A DNA stretch of 64,000 nt from Streptomyces beigongshangae. Lineage in GTDB: Bacteria; Actinomycetota; Actinomycetes; Streptomycetales; Streptomycetaceae. The stretch spans positions 1 to 64,000 of the forward strand of contig NZ_JAHKJW010000014.1 of the NCBI RefSeq assembly GCF_019710745.1. Reading direction: 5' to 3'. The position numbers and the translations under genes were made by a program. Numbering within the stretch: the stretch's first letter is position 1; each line of letters begins with the position of its first letter. The notes under the pieces are model-generated. The model had not been told where the DNA came from. It saw nothing but the letters and a program-made list of their open reading frames with translations, and searched no databases. Below, piece after piece: positions 30,956 to 39,656 of this stretch.

Positions 30956-32022
30956 CGACACCGCGTACCGAACACCTCGTCCTGGCGGGGGTGCTCACGG
31001 CGGAGGAGGCCGCCCAGACCGTGCGCGGCATCCTGGCCGTACAGCGTGCGGACGGCGCCATCCCGTGGTTCCGCGGGCACCACCTCGACCCGTGGGACCA
31101 CACCGAGGCGGCCATGGCCCTGGACGCGGCCGGCGAGCACGAGGCCGCCGCCCGGGCGTACGCGTGGCTGGCCCGGCACCAGAACCAGGACGGCTCCTGG
31201 TACGCGGCCTACGCCGACGGGGACGCGGCCGACGTCACCGACCGCGGGCGCGAGACCAACTTCTGCGCGTACATAGCCGTCGGCGTGTGGCACCACTACC
31301 TGGCCACCGGCGACGACGCCTTCCTGGACCGGATGTGGCCGTCCGTGGTCGCCGCCGTCGAGTTCGTGCTGGAACTCCAGCGGCCGGGCGGCCAGATCGG
31401 CTGGAAGCGCGAGGACGACGGGACGGCCGTCGAGGACGCGCTGCTGACGGGGAGCTCCTCCGTCCACCACGCGCTGCGGTGCGCGCTCGCCATCGCCGAG
31501 GAACGCGAGGAGCCGCAGCCGGACTGGGAGCTGGCGGTGGGCGCGCTGCGCCACGCGATCCGCCGGCACCCCGAGCGGTTCCTCGACAAGGACCGCTACT
31601 CGATGGACTGGTACTACCCGGTGCTCGGCGGCGCCCTGACCGGCGTCGAGGCGAAGGAGCGCATCGAGCGGGACTGGGACCGGTTCGTGGTCCCGGGGCT
31701 CGGCGTGCGGTGCGTGGTGCCCAACCCCTGGGTGACGGGCGGCGAATCGGCCGAACTCGCCCTGGCGCTGTGGGCCGTGGGCGAGTCCGACCGCGCCCTG
31801 GAGGTCCTGCAGTCCATCCAGCACCTGCGCGACCCGTCGACGGGCCTGTACTGGACCGGTTACGTCTTCGACTCCGGGGCGCTCTGGCCGGAGGAGCTCA
31901 CTTCCTGGACAGCGGGCTCCCTGCTCCTCGCCGTCGCCGCGCTCGGCGGCGACGAGGCGACCTGCGCGGTCTTCGGCGGCGACCGCCTGCCGCTGGGCCT
32001 GGACCCCGACTGCTGCCAGTAG
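30952..32022 (+). CDS. Alpha/alpha-toroid (prenyltransferase-like) cytoplasmic protein
   Basis: A 356-residue protein made of alpha-hairpin repeats with the motifs RADGAIPWF, NQDGSWYAAY, RPGGQIGWK, STGLYWTGYVF. It has no signal peptide and no DxDD terpene-cyclase motif is visible. In this fold it could be a glycoside-processing enzyme (GH-like toroid) or a prenyl-chain-binding protein. GTG at 30952 overlaps the methyltransferase stop. The tight coupling with a glycosyltransferase and methyltransferase supports a shared pathway acting on a glycan or polyprenyl-linked sugar; that is inference. Confidence 0.75.
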   Translation: MTTPRTEHLVLAGVLTAEEAAQTVRGILAVQRADGAIPWFRGHHLDPWDHTEAAMALDAAGEHEAAARAYAWLARHQNQDGSWYAAYADGDAADVTDRGRETNFCAYIAVGVWHHYLATGDDAFLDRMWPSVVAAVEFVLELQRPGGQIGWKREDDGTAVEDALLTGSSSVHHALRCALAIAEEREEPQPDWELAVGALRHAIRRHPERFLDKDRYSMDWYYPVLGGALTGVEAKERIERDWDRFVVPGLGVRCVVPNPWVTGGESAELALALWAVGESDRALEVLQSIQHLRDPSTGLYWTGYVFDSGALWPEELTSWTAGSLLLAVAALGGDEATCAVFGGDRLPLGLDPDCCQ

Positions 32023-32086
32023 GGGCTCGGTCGTGCTGCTGTGCGTGGGAGTGGTCGCGCTGGTGTGGGACGGGTGGGCCGGCGGG

Positions 32087-32380
32087 TCAGTGGCGCTGTA
32101 CGCGATTGGCGATCGCGTGTCCGACGAAGAGGTAGACGACCGCCGCGAGACCGTAACCGGCGACGACCCGTGCCCACTGCTCGTCGAACGTGAACAGGTC
32201 GTGCGACCAGCCGGCGAGCCAGCGGGCGGCGTCATGGACGAACTGGACGAATGAGTTGCCCTGGTTGGCGTCCAGCAGGTACATGAGGATCCAGAGGCCC
32301 AGGATGAAGGCCATGATGTCGGCGACGACCGCGACGACCGTGCCGGCTTGATTCGAACCGCTGCGAGATCGAGGGGACAT
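32087..32380 (-). CDS. Small two-span membrane protein
   Basis: A 97-residue protein: polar start MSPRSRSGSNQ, a helix about residues 12-37 (VVAVVADIMAFILGLWILMYLL), an outside or periplasmic loop with HDAARWLAG and FTFDEQWARV, and a second helix (GYGLAAVVYLFVGHAIA) ending NRVQRH. It is a common type of small Streptomyces membrane protein of unknown role. The start at 32380 gives the shortest protein covering both helices. It converges on the toroid gene. Confidence 0.75.
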   Translation of the reverse strand: MSPRSRSGSNQAGTVVAVVADIMAFILGLWILMYLLDANQGNSFVQFVHDAARWLAGWSHDLFTFDEQWARVVAGYGLAAVVYLFVGHAIANRVQRH

Positions 32381-32560
32381 GTCATGCGGATGACCCTTGA
32401 ACCCCGTATGAAACATGTCACTTGACCGGACCCCGACCGCGGATCCGCGCACGGCGCCTCCGGCGCTCCGCAATCCCGGATTCAACTCCCGTTCGCCTTG
32501 CGTTGGTTCGGCCGTAAGGGTGATGGCCGATGATCCTGCCCCACGGTAGGGGGGGCGCCG

Positions 32561-33841
32561 GTGCCTGCGAACAGAGCCGAAAGACCCGAAAGACCCGCCA
32601 GACCCGCCGGATCCGAGAGTCCTGAGGAGGAGCCCCGGCTGGTGGTCGGCGGGCCCGTACGGAGCCGGCTGCGCCGCACGCTGGCCCTCGCGCTGCCCGT
32701 CCCCGTCATCGGCCTCGTCCTGCTGCTCTTCTCCGGGCACCTGGCGCTGCCGCTCGACCGGGTCGTCACCATCGAGGCGAAGATGGCCTCCAAACGGGAC
32801 TTCTTCGAGGACCCGGAGGTCCGGCGCATCCTCATGGAGCACGGCTTCCGGCTGAACATCACCCGCATGGGCTCGCGCGACATCGCCACCCAGGACGTCG
32901 CCGGGTACGACGTCGTCTTCCCCTCGGGACAGCCCGCCGCGGACCTGATCACCCGCGACCGTGCGAAGGCCGGGCACCCCGTCCTCACCTACCGCCCCTT
33001 CGTCAGCCCCATCGTCCTCGCCACCTACCGGGAGTACGCCGAGACGCTGAGGGACGCGGAGATCGCCCGCGCGCAGCCCGGTGGGACCTCCGGCGGAACC
33101 TCCGGTGGTGCCTCCGGTCCGCTCTACTACCGGCTCGACATGGAGAAGTTCCTGCGGCAGACCAGCGAGGGAAAGCGGTGGGACGACCTCCGCATCGAGC
33201 GCCACGGGGTGCGGAACGGCAACAAGGTCCTCGCCCAGACCTCCGACGTCTGCGAGTCCAACTCCGGCGGCACCTACCTCGGACTCGTCTCCTTCGTGTG
33301 GCACCGCAACAACGCACCGCGTGGCCTGCAGGAGGCCGACGCGCACGCCCGCGACATCAAGGACCTGCTCAACGAGCAGGGGCTGCCGGGCTCCGAGCGC
33401 GCCGAGACCTACCTGTCCGTGGACGGCAAGGGCATCGCCCCCATCTCGGTGATCTACGAGCACCAGTTCCTGGCCCACCAGATCCGGTACCAGGCCACGC
33501 ACGGCAAGCCGGACCACGGGCGCGTCCTGCTCTACCCCTCGACCCGGTTCGTCACCGAACCCCAGCTCGTCGCCCTCACCGACGACGGCGAACGGCTCGG
33601 CGAACTGGTCACGGAGGACCCCGAACTCCAGCACCGGGCGATGGAACTGGGCTTTCGCGTGCGGGACGCCACCAGTGACTCGACCAGCGACCGGCTGGCC
33701 GCCTTCCTGGCGGAGCGCGGTATCCAGGTGCCGGTCACCTCGGCCGACGACACCAAGGCCGTCCTTCCGCGCCTGCCCCTCCTGGAACGGATGATCCAGA
33801 CGGTCGGCGAGTGCCCGCCGGCGCAGCAGGACGCCCGGTGA
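32561..33841 (+). CDS. Membrane-anchored extracytoplasmic protein, first gene of a VWA operon
   Basis: A 426-residue protein. A polar cytoplasmic start with Glu/Arg/Pro is followed by one anchor helix (LALALPVPVIGLVLLLFSGHLAL, about residues 42-64) and a large outside domain. That domain resembles a solute-binding-protein fold (IEAKMASKRDFFEDPEVRRILMEHGFRLNITRM...YDVVFPSGQPA...). Two internal Gly/Ser/Thr repeats (GGTSGGTSGG) sit in a loop. The start is GTG at 32561; the end overlaps the next start (GTGA). No precise family is recognised. With the VWA lipoprotein it may form a surface complex. Confidence 0.7.
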   Translation: MPANRAERPERPARPAGSESPEEEPRLVVGGPVRSRLRRTLALALPVPVIGLVLLLFSGHLALPLDRVVTIEAKMASKRDFFEDPEVRRILMEHGFRLNITRMGSRDIATQDVAGYDVVFPSGQPAADLITRDRAKAGHPVLTYRPFVSPIVLATYREYAETLRDAEIARAQPGGTSGGTSGGASGPLYYRLDMEKFLRQTSEGKRWDDLRIERHGVRNGNKVLAQTSDVCESNSGGTYLGLVSFVWHRNNAPRGLQEADAHARDIKDLLNEQGLPGSERAETYLSVDGKGIAPISVIYEHQFLAHQIRYQATHGKPDHGRVLLYPSTRFVTEPQLVALTDDGERLGELVTEDPELQHRAMELGFRVRDATSDSTSDRLAAFLAERGIQVPVTSADDTKAVLPRLPLLERMIQTVGECPPAQQDAR

Positions 33842-35529
33842 GGCGCCCCTCGGGCGTCCTGGCGCTGTGCCTCGGTCTCACCTTGACCATGGCCGTGACC
33901 GCGACCGTGACCGCCGGCTGTTCCGGCGACGGGGACCGGACCACCCTGCGCGTCCTGGCCGGCCCCGACCTCGCCGTACTGGAGCCGCTCCTGGACGAGC
34001 TGAGATCCGAGACCGGTGTCGAACTCGCCATGGACTACCGGGCCGACGCCGACACCGGAGAGGGGCTGGCCGACGAGGAAGGGAACGCGGAGGGGAACGA
34101 GGAGGGAAACGCGGAAGGGAACACCGCCGGGCGGAGCCGCGCCGAGCGGAACGGCGGCGGACGGAACGGCGGCGGGCGGAACAGTGACGGCTACGACCTG
34201 GCCTGGCTCTCCACCGACCGCTCCTTCCGGCTGCGCCACCAGGACGCCGCGCGGGGGATGCCACGCACTCCGACCATGCTCTCGCCGGTCGTCGTCGGCC
34301 TGCGCCCGCAGACGGCCCGCGCCCTGCGCGCCGAGTCGGGCACCACCCGCCTCAGCTGGGCCGACGTCGCGGACGCCGCCGCCACCGGCACCGTACGCTT
34401 CGGCATGGCCGACCCCCGGCGGACGGGCACCGGCCTCGCCGCGCTCGTCGGGGTCGCCACCGCCGCGGCCGGCACCGGCGGGGCCCTGCGCGAGGACGAC
34501 GTCTCCTGCGACCGCCTGCGCGGTTTCCGCTCCGGGCAGCGCCTCACCGCCGCCTCCACCCGCGACCTGCTCGACGACTTCGTCGCCCGCCCCGGCACGG
34601 CGAACGCGCTCATCACCTACGAGTCCGACCTGCTCGCCCTCAACTCCGGCGGCCGGTTGGAGGAGGAGCTGGAGATCGTGCGCCCGGAGGACGGCACGGT
34701 CCTCGCCGACTTCCCCCTGCTCCTCCTCGACCCGGACCGGCGGGCCGCGTACGACGAGGTCGTGCGGTGGCTCCGCAAGGACTCCGTGCAGCGGGAGATC
34801 ATGCGGACGGCGCAGCGGCGCCCGGTGAACCCCGCGGTCGCCCGCGAGGGATCCCTGCGCGCACCGGTCGGCAACGCGCTCTACTTCCCCGACCGCCCCG
34901 GCGTCCTGGAACGGCTGCTGGACGACTACGGCGACCCCCGCCACCGGGTCGCCGACCAGGTGATCTTCCTGCTCGACTTCTCCGGTTCGATGCGCGGCAG
35001 GCGTATGGCGGACCTGCGGAAGGCCTTCGCCGACCTCAGCGGCGCGGACCCCTCGACGACGGGCGCCTTCGCGCGGTTCCACCAGGGCGAGCGGCTGACC
35101 GTCGTACGGTTCGGCGGGCGGGTCCTGGAGGAGCGGACCGTCACCGTCCGGGGACAGGAGGACCTGCGGAACCTCGCCGACGTCGTCGCGCGGGGCGGCT
35201 ACGGGGACGCGACCGCTCTCTGGACGGCCCTCGACCACGGCTACCGCACGGCCTCGTCCGCGGTGGCCGACGACCCCCGGCGGGACGTGGCCATCGTGCT
35301 GATGACGGACGGCGAGAACAACGCGGGCATCGCGTACGAGGAGTTCGTACGCCGCTACGAGGCACGGTCCGCCGGGACCCGCACCGCGGTCCGCACCTAC
35401 CCCGTGCACTTCGGCGACGCCGACGCCGGAGCCCTGCGGCGCGCCGCCGCGAAGACCGGCGGACGCATGGTGGACGCGCGGGAATCGTCCCTTTCCGAGG
35501 CATTCAAGGAGATCCGTGGGTGTCGTTGA
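33838..35529 (+). CDS. Lipoprotein with solute-binding-like and C-terminal VWA domains
   Basis: A 563-residue protein. Its signal ends in the lipobox VTAGC (Cys near residue 25). Residues about 30-320 resemble an extracellular binding protein (TLRVLAGPDLAVLEPLLDEL...) with an inserted Glu/Gly/Asn-rich repeat tract. Residues about 375-560 are a von Willebrand A domain with the metal-ion site LLDFSGSMRG (DxSxS), a Thr in DATALW and MTDGENNAG. VWA domains bind protein partners through a metal ion. It is coupled to the genes before (GTGA) and after (14-base overlap). The system is not characterised to my knowledge. Confidence 0.8.
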   Translation: MRRPSGVLALCLGLTLTMAVTATVTAGCSGDGDRTTLRVLAGPDLAVLEPLLDELRSETGVELAMDYRADADTGEGLADEEGNAEGNEEGNAEGNTAGRSRAERNGGGRNGGGRNSDGYDLAWLSTDRSFRLRHQDAARGMPRTPTMLSPVVVGLRPQTARALRAESGTTRLSWADVADAAATGTVRFGMADPRRTGTGLAALVGVATAAAGTGGALREDDVSCDRLRGFRSGQRLTAASTRDLLDDFVARPGTANALITYESDLLALNSGGRLEEELEIVRPEDGTVLADFPLLLLDPDRRAAYDEVVRWLRKDSVQREIMRTAQRRPVNPAVAREGSLRAPVGNALYFPDRPGVLERLLDDYGDPRHRVADQVIFLLDFSGSMRGRRMADLRKAFADLSGADPSTTGAFARFHQGERLTVVRFGGRVLEERTVTVRGQEDLRNLADVVARGGYGDATALWTALDHGYRTASSAVADDPRRDVAIVLMTDGENNAGIAYEEFVRRYEARSAGTRTAVRTYPVHFGDADAGALRRAAAKTGGRMVDARESSLSEAFKEIRGCR

Positions 35530-36274
35530 CGCACAGTGGTGGGGCGTGTGGTGGCCGTGGATGACGGTGTGGCTGGTCACCGCCGCCGGGTTCGTGACGC
35601 TCGGCGCCGTACTGGCGCGGCACGTCCGCGCGCGCGGACGCCGGACCGGCGGGCAGCGGTCCGCGTACAGCGTCTGCTTCTACCTGGACGAGAAGGCGGT
35701 GATGGACCTGTACCGGATGGGCAACTACAGCGTGGCCCTGGAACAGGCCGTCGAGCACCGGACCAACGTCAACACCAGCGTGGGACTGTGGGGCAGGCTG
35801 CTCCGCTGGGGCGTCAGGGCCAACCGGGACGTCACGCAGGAGAAGTTCAGCAGCTATGTGCAGAAGAGCGAGCCGATCTCCGTGATCGGGGTGCTCATGG
35901 AGGCATTCGAGCAGGCCGACGTCATCGTCCACGCGGACCTGCGCTCCGGGGACGTCGTCCCGAACCGGGCCCTCGCCGACGCGCTCGGCCCGGGCGCCGC
36001 CCAGGGCGGGGTCGCGCTCAGCGACATCGAGGAGTTCGTCTCGGTGCGCGGACGCTTCCTGGTGGAGACGGAGACCACGCGGGAGATCGTGCTGCGCGCG
36101 CCGTACGGCGACCCGGAGCGCCCCGCCCACGTCCGCGTCACCTGCGCCGCCGACGGCCTGCGCAACGAGCGCATCAACAGTGGCACGTTCCAGGCCCGCT
36201 GCCTCGGGAAGATGACCGGCTGGCGGGAGGACACCCGCGAGGTCACGCTGGAGGCGATAGCGGTCTTCCGCTGA
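35516..36274 (+). CDS. Membrane protein of unknown function, third gene of the VWA operon
   Basis: A 252-residue protein with one N-terminal membrane helix (WMTVWLVTAAGFVTLGAVLA, about residues 14-33), an Arg-rich stretch, and a cytoplasmic domain starting YSVCFYLDEKAVMDLYRMGNY. That domain contains predicted alpha/beta segments and a closing small-molecule- or RNA-binding-like barrel. The YLDE...VMDLY start loosely recalls DUF6414-type proteins; I am not sure. GTG at 35516 has AAGGAG upstream and lies inside the VWA gene. It could transmit signals from the VWA lipoprotein. Confidence 0.65.
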   Translation: MGVVDAQWWGVWWPWMTVWLVTAAGFVTLGAVLARHVRARGRRTGGQRSAYSVCFYLDEKAVMDLYRMGNYSVALEQAVEHRTNVNTSVGLWGRLLRWGVRANRDVTQEKFSSYVQKSEPISVIGVLMEAFEQADVIVHADLRSGDVVPNRALADALGPGAAQGGVALSDIEEFVSVRGRFLVETETTREIVLRAPYGDPERPAHVRVTCAADGLRNERINSGTFQARCLGKMTGWREDTREVTLEAIAVFR

Positions 36275-36311
36275 GGGCTGAGGGCTGAGGGCTGACGGCG
36301 GGGCGTTCGGT

Positions 36312-37319
36312 TCAGTTCAGGTCGGCCAGCGTCCGCAGTGTGTGCGGGTCCGGTGACAGCACCAGCAGATCGGTCACCGGCCCCTTCCGCCACAGCTCCA
36401 GCCGCTCCGCGATCCGCGCGCGCGGCCCGACGAGGGAGATCTCGTCGGCGAACGCGTCGGGCACGGCCCGCACGGCCTCCTCCCGCCGCCCCGCCAGGAA
36501 CAGCTCCTGGATCCGCCGGGCCTCGTCCTCGAACCCCATCCGTCCCATCAGGTCGGCGTGGAAGTTGCGTGCCGCGTGCCCCATGCCCCCGATGTAGAAG
36601 CCGAGCATCGCCTTGACGGGCAGGAGCCCCTCGGAGACGTCGTCGCAGACCGCCGCCCGGACCATGGGCGCGACGAGGAACCCCTCGGGCGCCCCGCCGA
36701 GCGATGCCCCGTACACCCCGGTCCGGGTCGGCGACCAGTACAACGGCAGCCATCCGTCGGCGATCCGGGTCGTCTGCGCGATGTTCCTCGGCCCCTCGGC
36801 CCCCAGCAGGACGGGCAGTCCGGACCGCAGCGGATGCGTGATGGGTTTGAGGGCCTTGCCGAGCCCCGTGCCGTCCGCCCCCCGGTAGGGATGCGGGTGG
36901 AAGCGTCCGTCCAGCTCGACCGGTCCCTCCCGCCGCAGGACCTGGCGTACGACGTCGACGTACTCCCGTGTCGCGGTGAGCGGTGACTTCGGGAACGGGC
37001 GCCCGTACCAGCCCTCGACGACCTGCGGACCCGACAGCCCGAGGCCGAGCAGCACCCGCCCGCCGGAGAGGTGGTCGAGGGTGAGCGCGTGCATCGCGGT
37101 CGTGGTGGGGGAGCGGGCCGCCATCTGGGCGACCGCCGTGCCGAGCTTGATCCTCGATGTCCGCGCGGCGATCCAGGTGAGCGGGGTGAAGGCGTCGGAT
37201 CCCCATGCCTCGGCGGTCCACACGGAGTCGTAGCCGAGCCGTTCCGCCTCCCGGGCCAGGGACACGTGGTCCGCGGAGGGGCCGCGACCCCAGTAACCGA
37301 GGGCGAGTCCGAGCCGCAT
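36312..37319 (-). CDS. F420-dependent LLM-class oxidoreductase
   Basis: A 335-residue TIM-barrel flavin/F420 oxidoreductase (luciferase-like). Family features seen are LGLALGYWGRGPS, YDSVWTAEAWGSDAFTPLTW, GTAVAQMAARSPTTTAMHA, LDHLSGGRVLLGLGLSGPQVVEGWYGRPF and IADGWLPLYWSPT. It is typical of actinobacteria, where such enzymes act on lipids, steroids or xenobiotics. The ribosome site CAGGAG adjoins a 15-bp palindrome at 37329-37343, so this palindrome probably controls it. It diverges from no other gene; a terminator hairpin lies beyond its promoter. Confidence 0.9.
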   Translation of the reverse strand: MRLGLALGYWGRGPSADHVSLAREAERLGYDSVWTAEAWGSDAFTPLTWIAARTSRIKLGTAVAQMAARSPTTTAMHALTLDHLSGGRVLLGLGLSGPQVVEGWYGRPFPKSPLTATREYVDVVRQVLRREGPVELDGRFHPHPYRGADGTGLGKALKPITHPLRSGLPVLLGAEGPRNIAQTTRIADGWLPLYWSPTRTGVYGASLGGAPEGFLVAPMVRAAVCDDVSEGLLPVKAMLGFYIGGMGHAARNFHADLMGRMGFEDEARRIQELFLAGRREEAVRAVPDAFADEISLVGPRARIAERLELWRKGPVTDLLVLSPDPHTLRTLADLN

Positions 37320-37328
37320 ACACCACTC

Positions 37329-37343
37329 CTGACGGTACGTCAG
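37329..37343. promoter_or_regulatory. 15-bp palindrome CTGACGGTACGTCAG
   Basis: Perfect 6-3-6 palindrome ending ten bases before the F420 oxidoreductase start and abutting its ribosome site. Related copies are at 25994-26008 and 43950-43964. Confidence 0.65.
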
Positions 37344-37375
37344 ACAATGCGCTGCCGGGCCGACTGTACGGGAAC

Positions 37376-37422
37376 GGCCCCCCGCCCGGAAGAGATCCGA
37401 AGATCTCTCGGGGCGGGGGGCC
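37376..37422 (-). terminator. Long hairpin terminator
   Basis: Twelve-base arms (GGCCCCCCGCCC / GGGCGGGGGGCC) enclose an inner AGAGAT...ATCTCT stem. It lies 67 bases after the stop of the membrane-protein gene ending at 37489. Confidence 0.75.
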
Positions 37423-37488
37423 GTGACGGGACCGGCGCCAAGACCGGCGGAACCGGTGACGGAGCCGTCGGCGGAACCGGTGGCGGGG

Positions 37489-38361
37489 TCAGCCGCGCTG
37501 GATTCCCGAGGTGTCCTGCAGCACGCCGCGGCGGCCGTCCTGCGTCTGGGCCACCAGGCTCGGGCCGCGCTGCTCGACGGCCAGGTACCAGGTGCCGGGC
37601 GCCAGTTCGGCGATCGGCGTCGGCGAACCGTCCTCCGCGAACAGCGGACGCGTCACCGGCACCGCGAACCAGAACGGGGAGAAGTCCCCGGCGGGCGGCT
37701 GCGGCTGCGGGGCCTGCGCCTGCTGCGGAGCCTGCGGCTGACCGGGCTGACCGGACTGCGGCTGGCCGGGCTGGGCGCCGAACGGCTGGCCCTGCTGGAC
37801 CTGCCCGCCGAAGGACGGACCGGGCTGCTGGGCGCCCTGGGCACCGGGGTAGCCGTAACCGCCCTGCGGCTGACCGCCGTAGGGCTGGGGGGCGGCGGGC
37901 TTGGGGGCGGGGACGAGCGCGCCCTTGAGGGCCGGGACGAGCGGGGTGGCGACCGCGGCACCGGCGAGGAGCAGGGTGGCGACGAGGCTGAGGATGAGAC
38001 CGGTGCCGGCACCGATGGTGTCGAGCCCGCCGTTGTTGTCGAAGCCGCCGGCCGGGTCGAAGATGTTCCCGAGCGCGCTCCAGGCGGCGAACACCGTGAA
38101 GGCGACGCCGACCTGGCCCAGGTCGAGACCGGCGACCTTCGGCGCCTGCGGCAGACCGCGGGCGACGACGATCAGCGCGGCGCCGATGATGCCGGCCAGC
38201 GTGACGCTCATGAGGACGGGGCCGCTGCCCCAGGCGTTCGGGATGTCGGCGCTGTCGGGGGCGTTCTCGATCGAGTAGATGTCGAGGAACGACGCGATCA
38301 ACAGCAGTACCGCTGCTCCGATCACCACGCCGTCGCCTCGAGTGAGGGAGCGGATATTCAC
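37489..38361 (-). CDS. Four-span membrane protein with Pro/Gln-rich region
   Basis: A 290-residue protein. Residues about 10-150 hold four membrane helices (VVIGAAVLLLIASFL, VLMSVTLAGIIGAALIVVA, VGVAFTVFAAWSALG, GLILSLVATLLLAGAAVAT). A tract of about 80 residues rich in Gln, Pro, Gly and Tyr (PQGGYGYPGAQGAQQ) follows, and then a small beta-rich end (WFAVPVTRPLFAEDG...LAPGTWYLAVEQRG). It resembles DUF5336-like actinobacterial membrane proteins. GTG at 38361 has AAGGA upstream. Its role is unknown. Confidence 0.75.
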   Translation of the reverse strand: MNIRSLTRGDGVVIGAAVLLLIASFLDIYSIENAPDSADIPNAWGSGPVLMSVTLAGIIGAALIVVARGLPQAPKVAGLDLGQVGVAFTVFAAWSALGNIFDPAGGFDNNGGLDTIGAGTGLILSLVATLLLAGAAVATPLVPALKGALVPAPKPAAPQPYGGQPQGGYGYPGAQGAQQPGPSFGGQVQQGQPFGAQPGQPQSGQPGQPQAPQQAQAPQPQPPAGDFSPFWFAVPVTRPLFAEDGSPTPIAELAPGTWYLAVEQRGPSLVAQTQDGRRGVLQDTSGIQRG

Positions 38362-38532
38362 TTCAGGTCCTTCGTCAGTCGTCTCGTCGTCGGTGGAGGC
38401 GTCGCTGTCACCATGTCCCCGGAAGATGTCCCCGGAAGGCCGCGGTGCGAGGCGCGGGGATGGCCCCTCATCGTAGGGACGACACTATCGTCCGCCCCGT
38501 ACGGGTGTCCGCCCCGGTGAACCCCCTGCCCG

Positions 38533-39519
38533 CTACCCGCGCAGGAAACTCACGATTCCCTCGGAGATCCCCTGCGCCGCCTTCTGCCGCCAGGTGCCGC
38601 TGGTCAGCCGTGCGGAGTCCTCGCTGTCACGCATGTTCCCGCACTCGATGAACACTTTCGGAACCGTTGACAGATTGAGACCGCCGAGGTCTTCGCGCAC
38701 GTCGATGCCGGTGCCGCCGCCGACGTAGTTGGAGGGCGGGGTCCCGGTGGCGCGCAGGAAGCCGCCGGCGACGCGCTCGCCCAGGACGCGGGACGCGGCC
38801 ACGATGGGACGGGTGTCGGCGGCGCCGGAGTGCACCGGGCCCGGCAGGATCACGTGGAAGCCGCGGTTGCCGGCCGCCGAACCGTCCGCGTGGACCGACA
38901 CGACGGCGTCCGCCCGCGCCTTGTTGCCGATCTCGGCCCGCTCGTCGATACAGGGGCCCCAGGGGCGGTCGCCGTCCTGGGTGAACTTCACCGTGGCACC
39001 CTCCTTCTCCAGGGCGGTGCGCAGCCGCCGCGAGACGTCGAGGGTGAACTCGGCCTCCGTGTAACCGCTGTTGGAGGCGGTGCCGGTGGTGTCGCACTCC
39101 TTCCGGTTCGTCCCGATGTCCACCGTGCGGTTGATGTCGGACGGGTGCCGGAAGTTGCCGGGATTGTGCCCGGGGTCGACGACGACGACCTTGCCCTTGA
39201 GGGGCCCGGAGGCGGCAGGGCCGGACGCCTCGGCGGACGGTGACGTACGGGGCTCCTCGCCGCCGCCGGACCGGCCGGTTCCGCCGTCGGGCCGTTCCTT
39301 GCCGTCGTCCGGATCGCCCGACGGGGCGGAACGGCCGGCCGGGGCCGACGCCGACGCCCGCGCGGCGGAGCCGTTCCCGTCGTCGTCCCCCACCGCCTGC
39401 CACACCAGCCAGCCCACCAGGGCGCCCGGCACGAGCGTGGCGACGGCGACGGTCAGGGGTCGGCGCAGGGGGCGGCGCGGGGGACGAGGGGGTTCGAAGT
39501 CCGGGCCTACGTATGACAC
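38533..39519 (-). CDS. N-acetylmuramoyl-L-alanine amidase (Amidase_3), membrane-anchored
   Basis: A 328-residue protein with a short inside start, an anchor helix (LTVAVATLVPGALVGWLVWQAV, about residues 21-42), a Ser/Pro/Asp-rich linker and an Amidase_3 domain (about 105-327). Zinc ligands are visible in VVVVDPGHNPG (His), TEAEFTLDVSRRL (Glu) and AVVSVHADGSA (His); the catalytic Glu is in VFIECGNM. It cuts the amide between muramic acid and the stem peptide. The start (GTG 39519 or 39528) is uncertain because neither has a strong ribosome site. Confidence 0.88.
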   Translation of the reverse strand: MSYVGPDFEPPRPPRRPLRRPLTVAVATLVPGALVGWLVWQAVGDDDGNGSAARASASAPAGRSAPSGDPDDGKERPDGGTGRSGGGEEPRTSPSAEASGPAASGPLKGKVVVVDPGHNPGNFRHPSDINRTVDIGTNRKECDTTGTASNSGYTEAEFTLDVSRRLRTALEKEGATVKFTQDGDRPWGPCIDERAEIGNKARADAVVSVHADGSAAGNRGFHVILPGPVHSGAADTRPIVAASRVLGERVAGGFLRATGTPPSNYVGGGTGIDVREDLGGLNLSTVPKVFIECGNMRDSEDSARLTSGTWRQKAAQGISEGIVSFLRG

Positions 39520-39656
39520 GGCTGCCACTTTACGGGTCGGCCGGACCACGGGCCGGGAAGGAGGGTGCCCGTACGCGTCCGTGCGCGTCCGTACGCACCT
39601 GTATACGTACCTGTGTATACGTACCTGTACATGCACCTGTTACGGGCGCGTACCGC

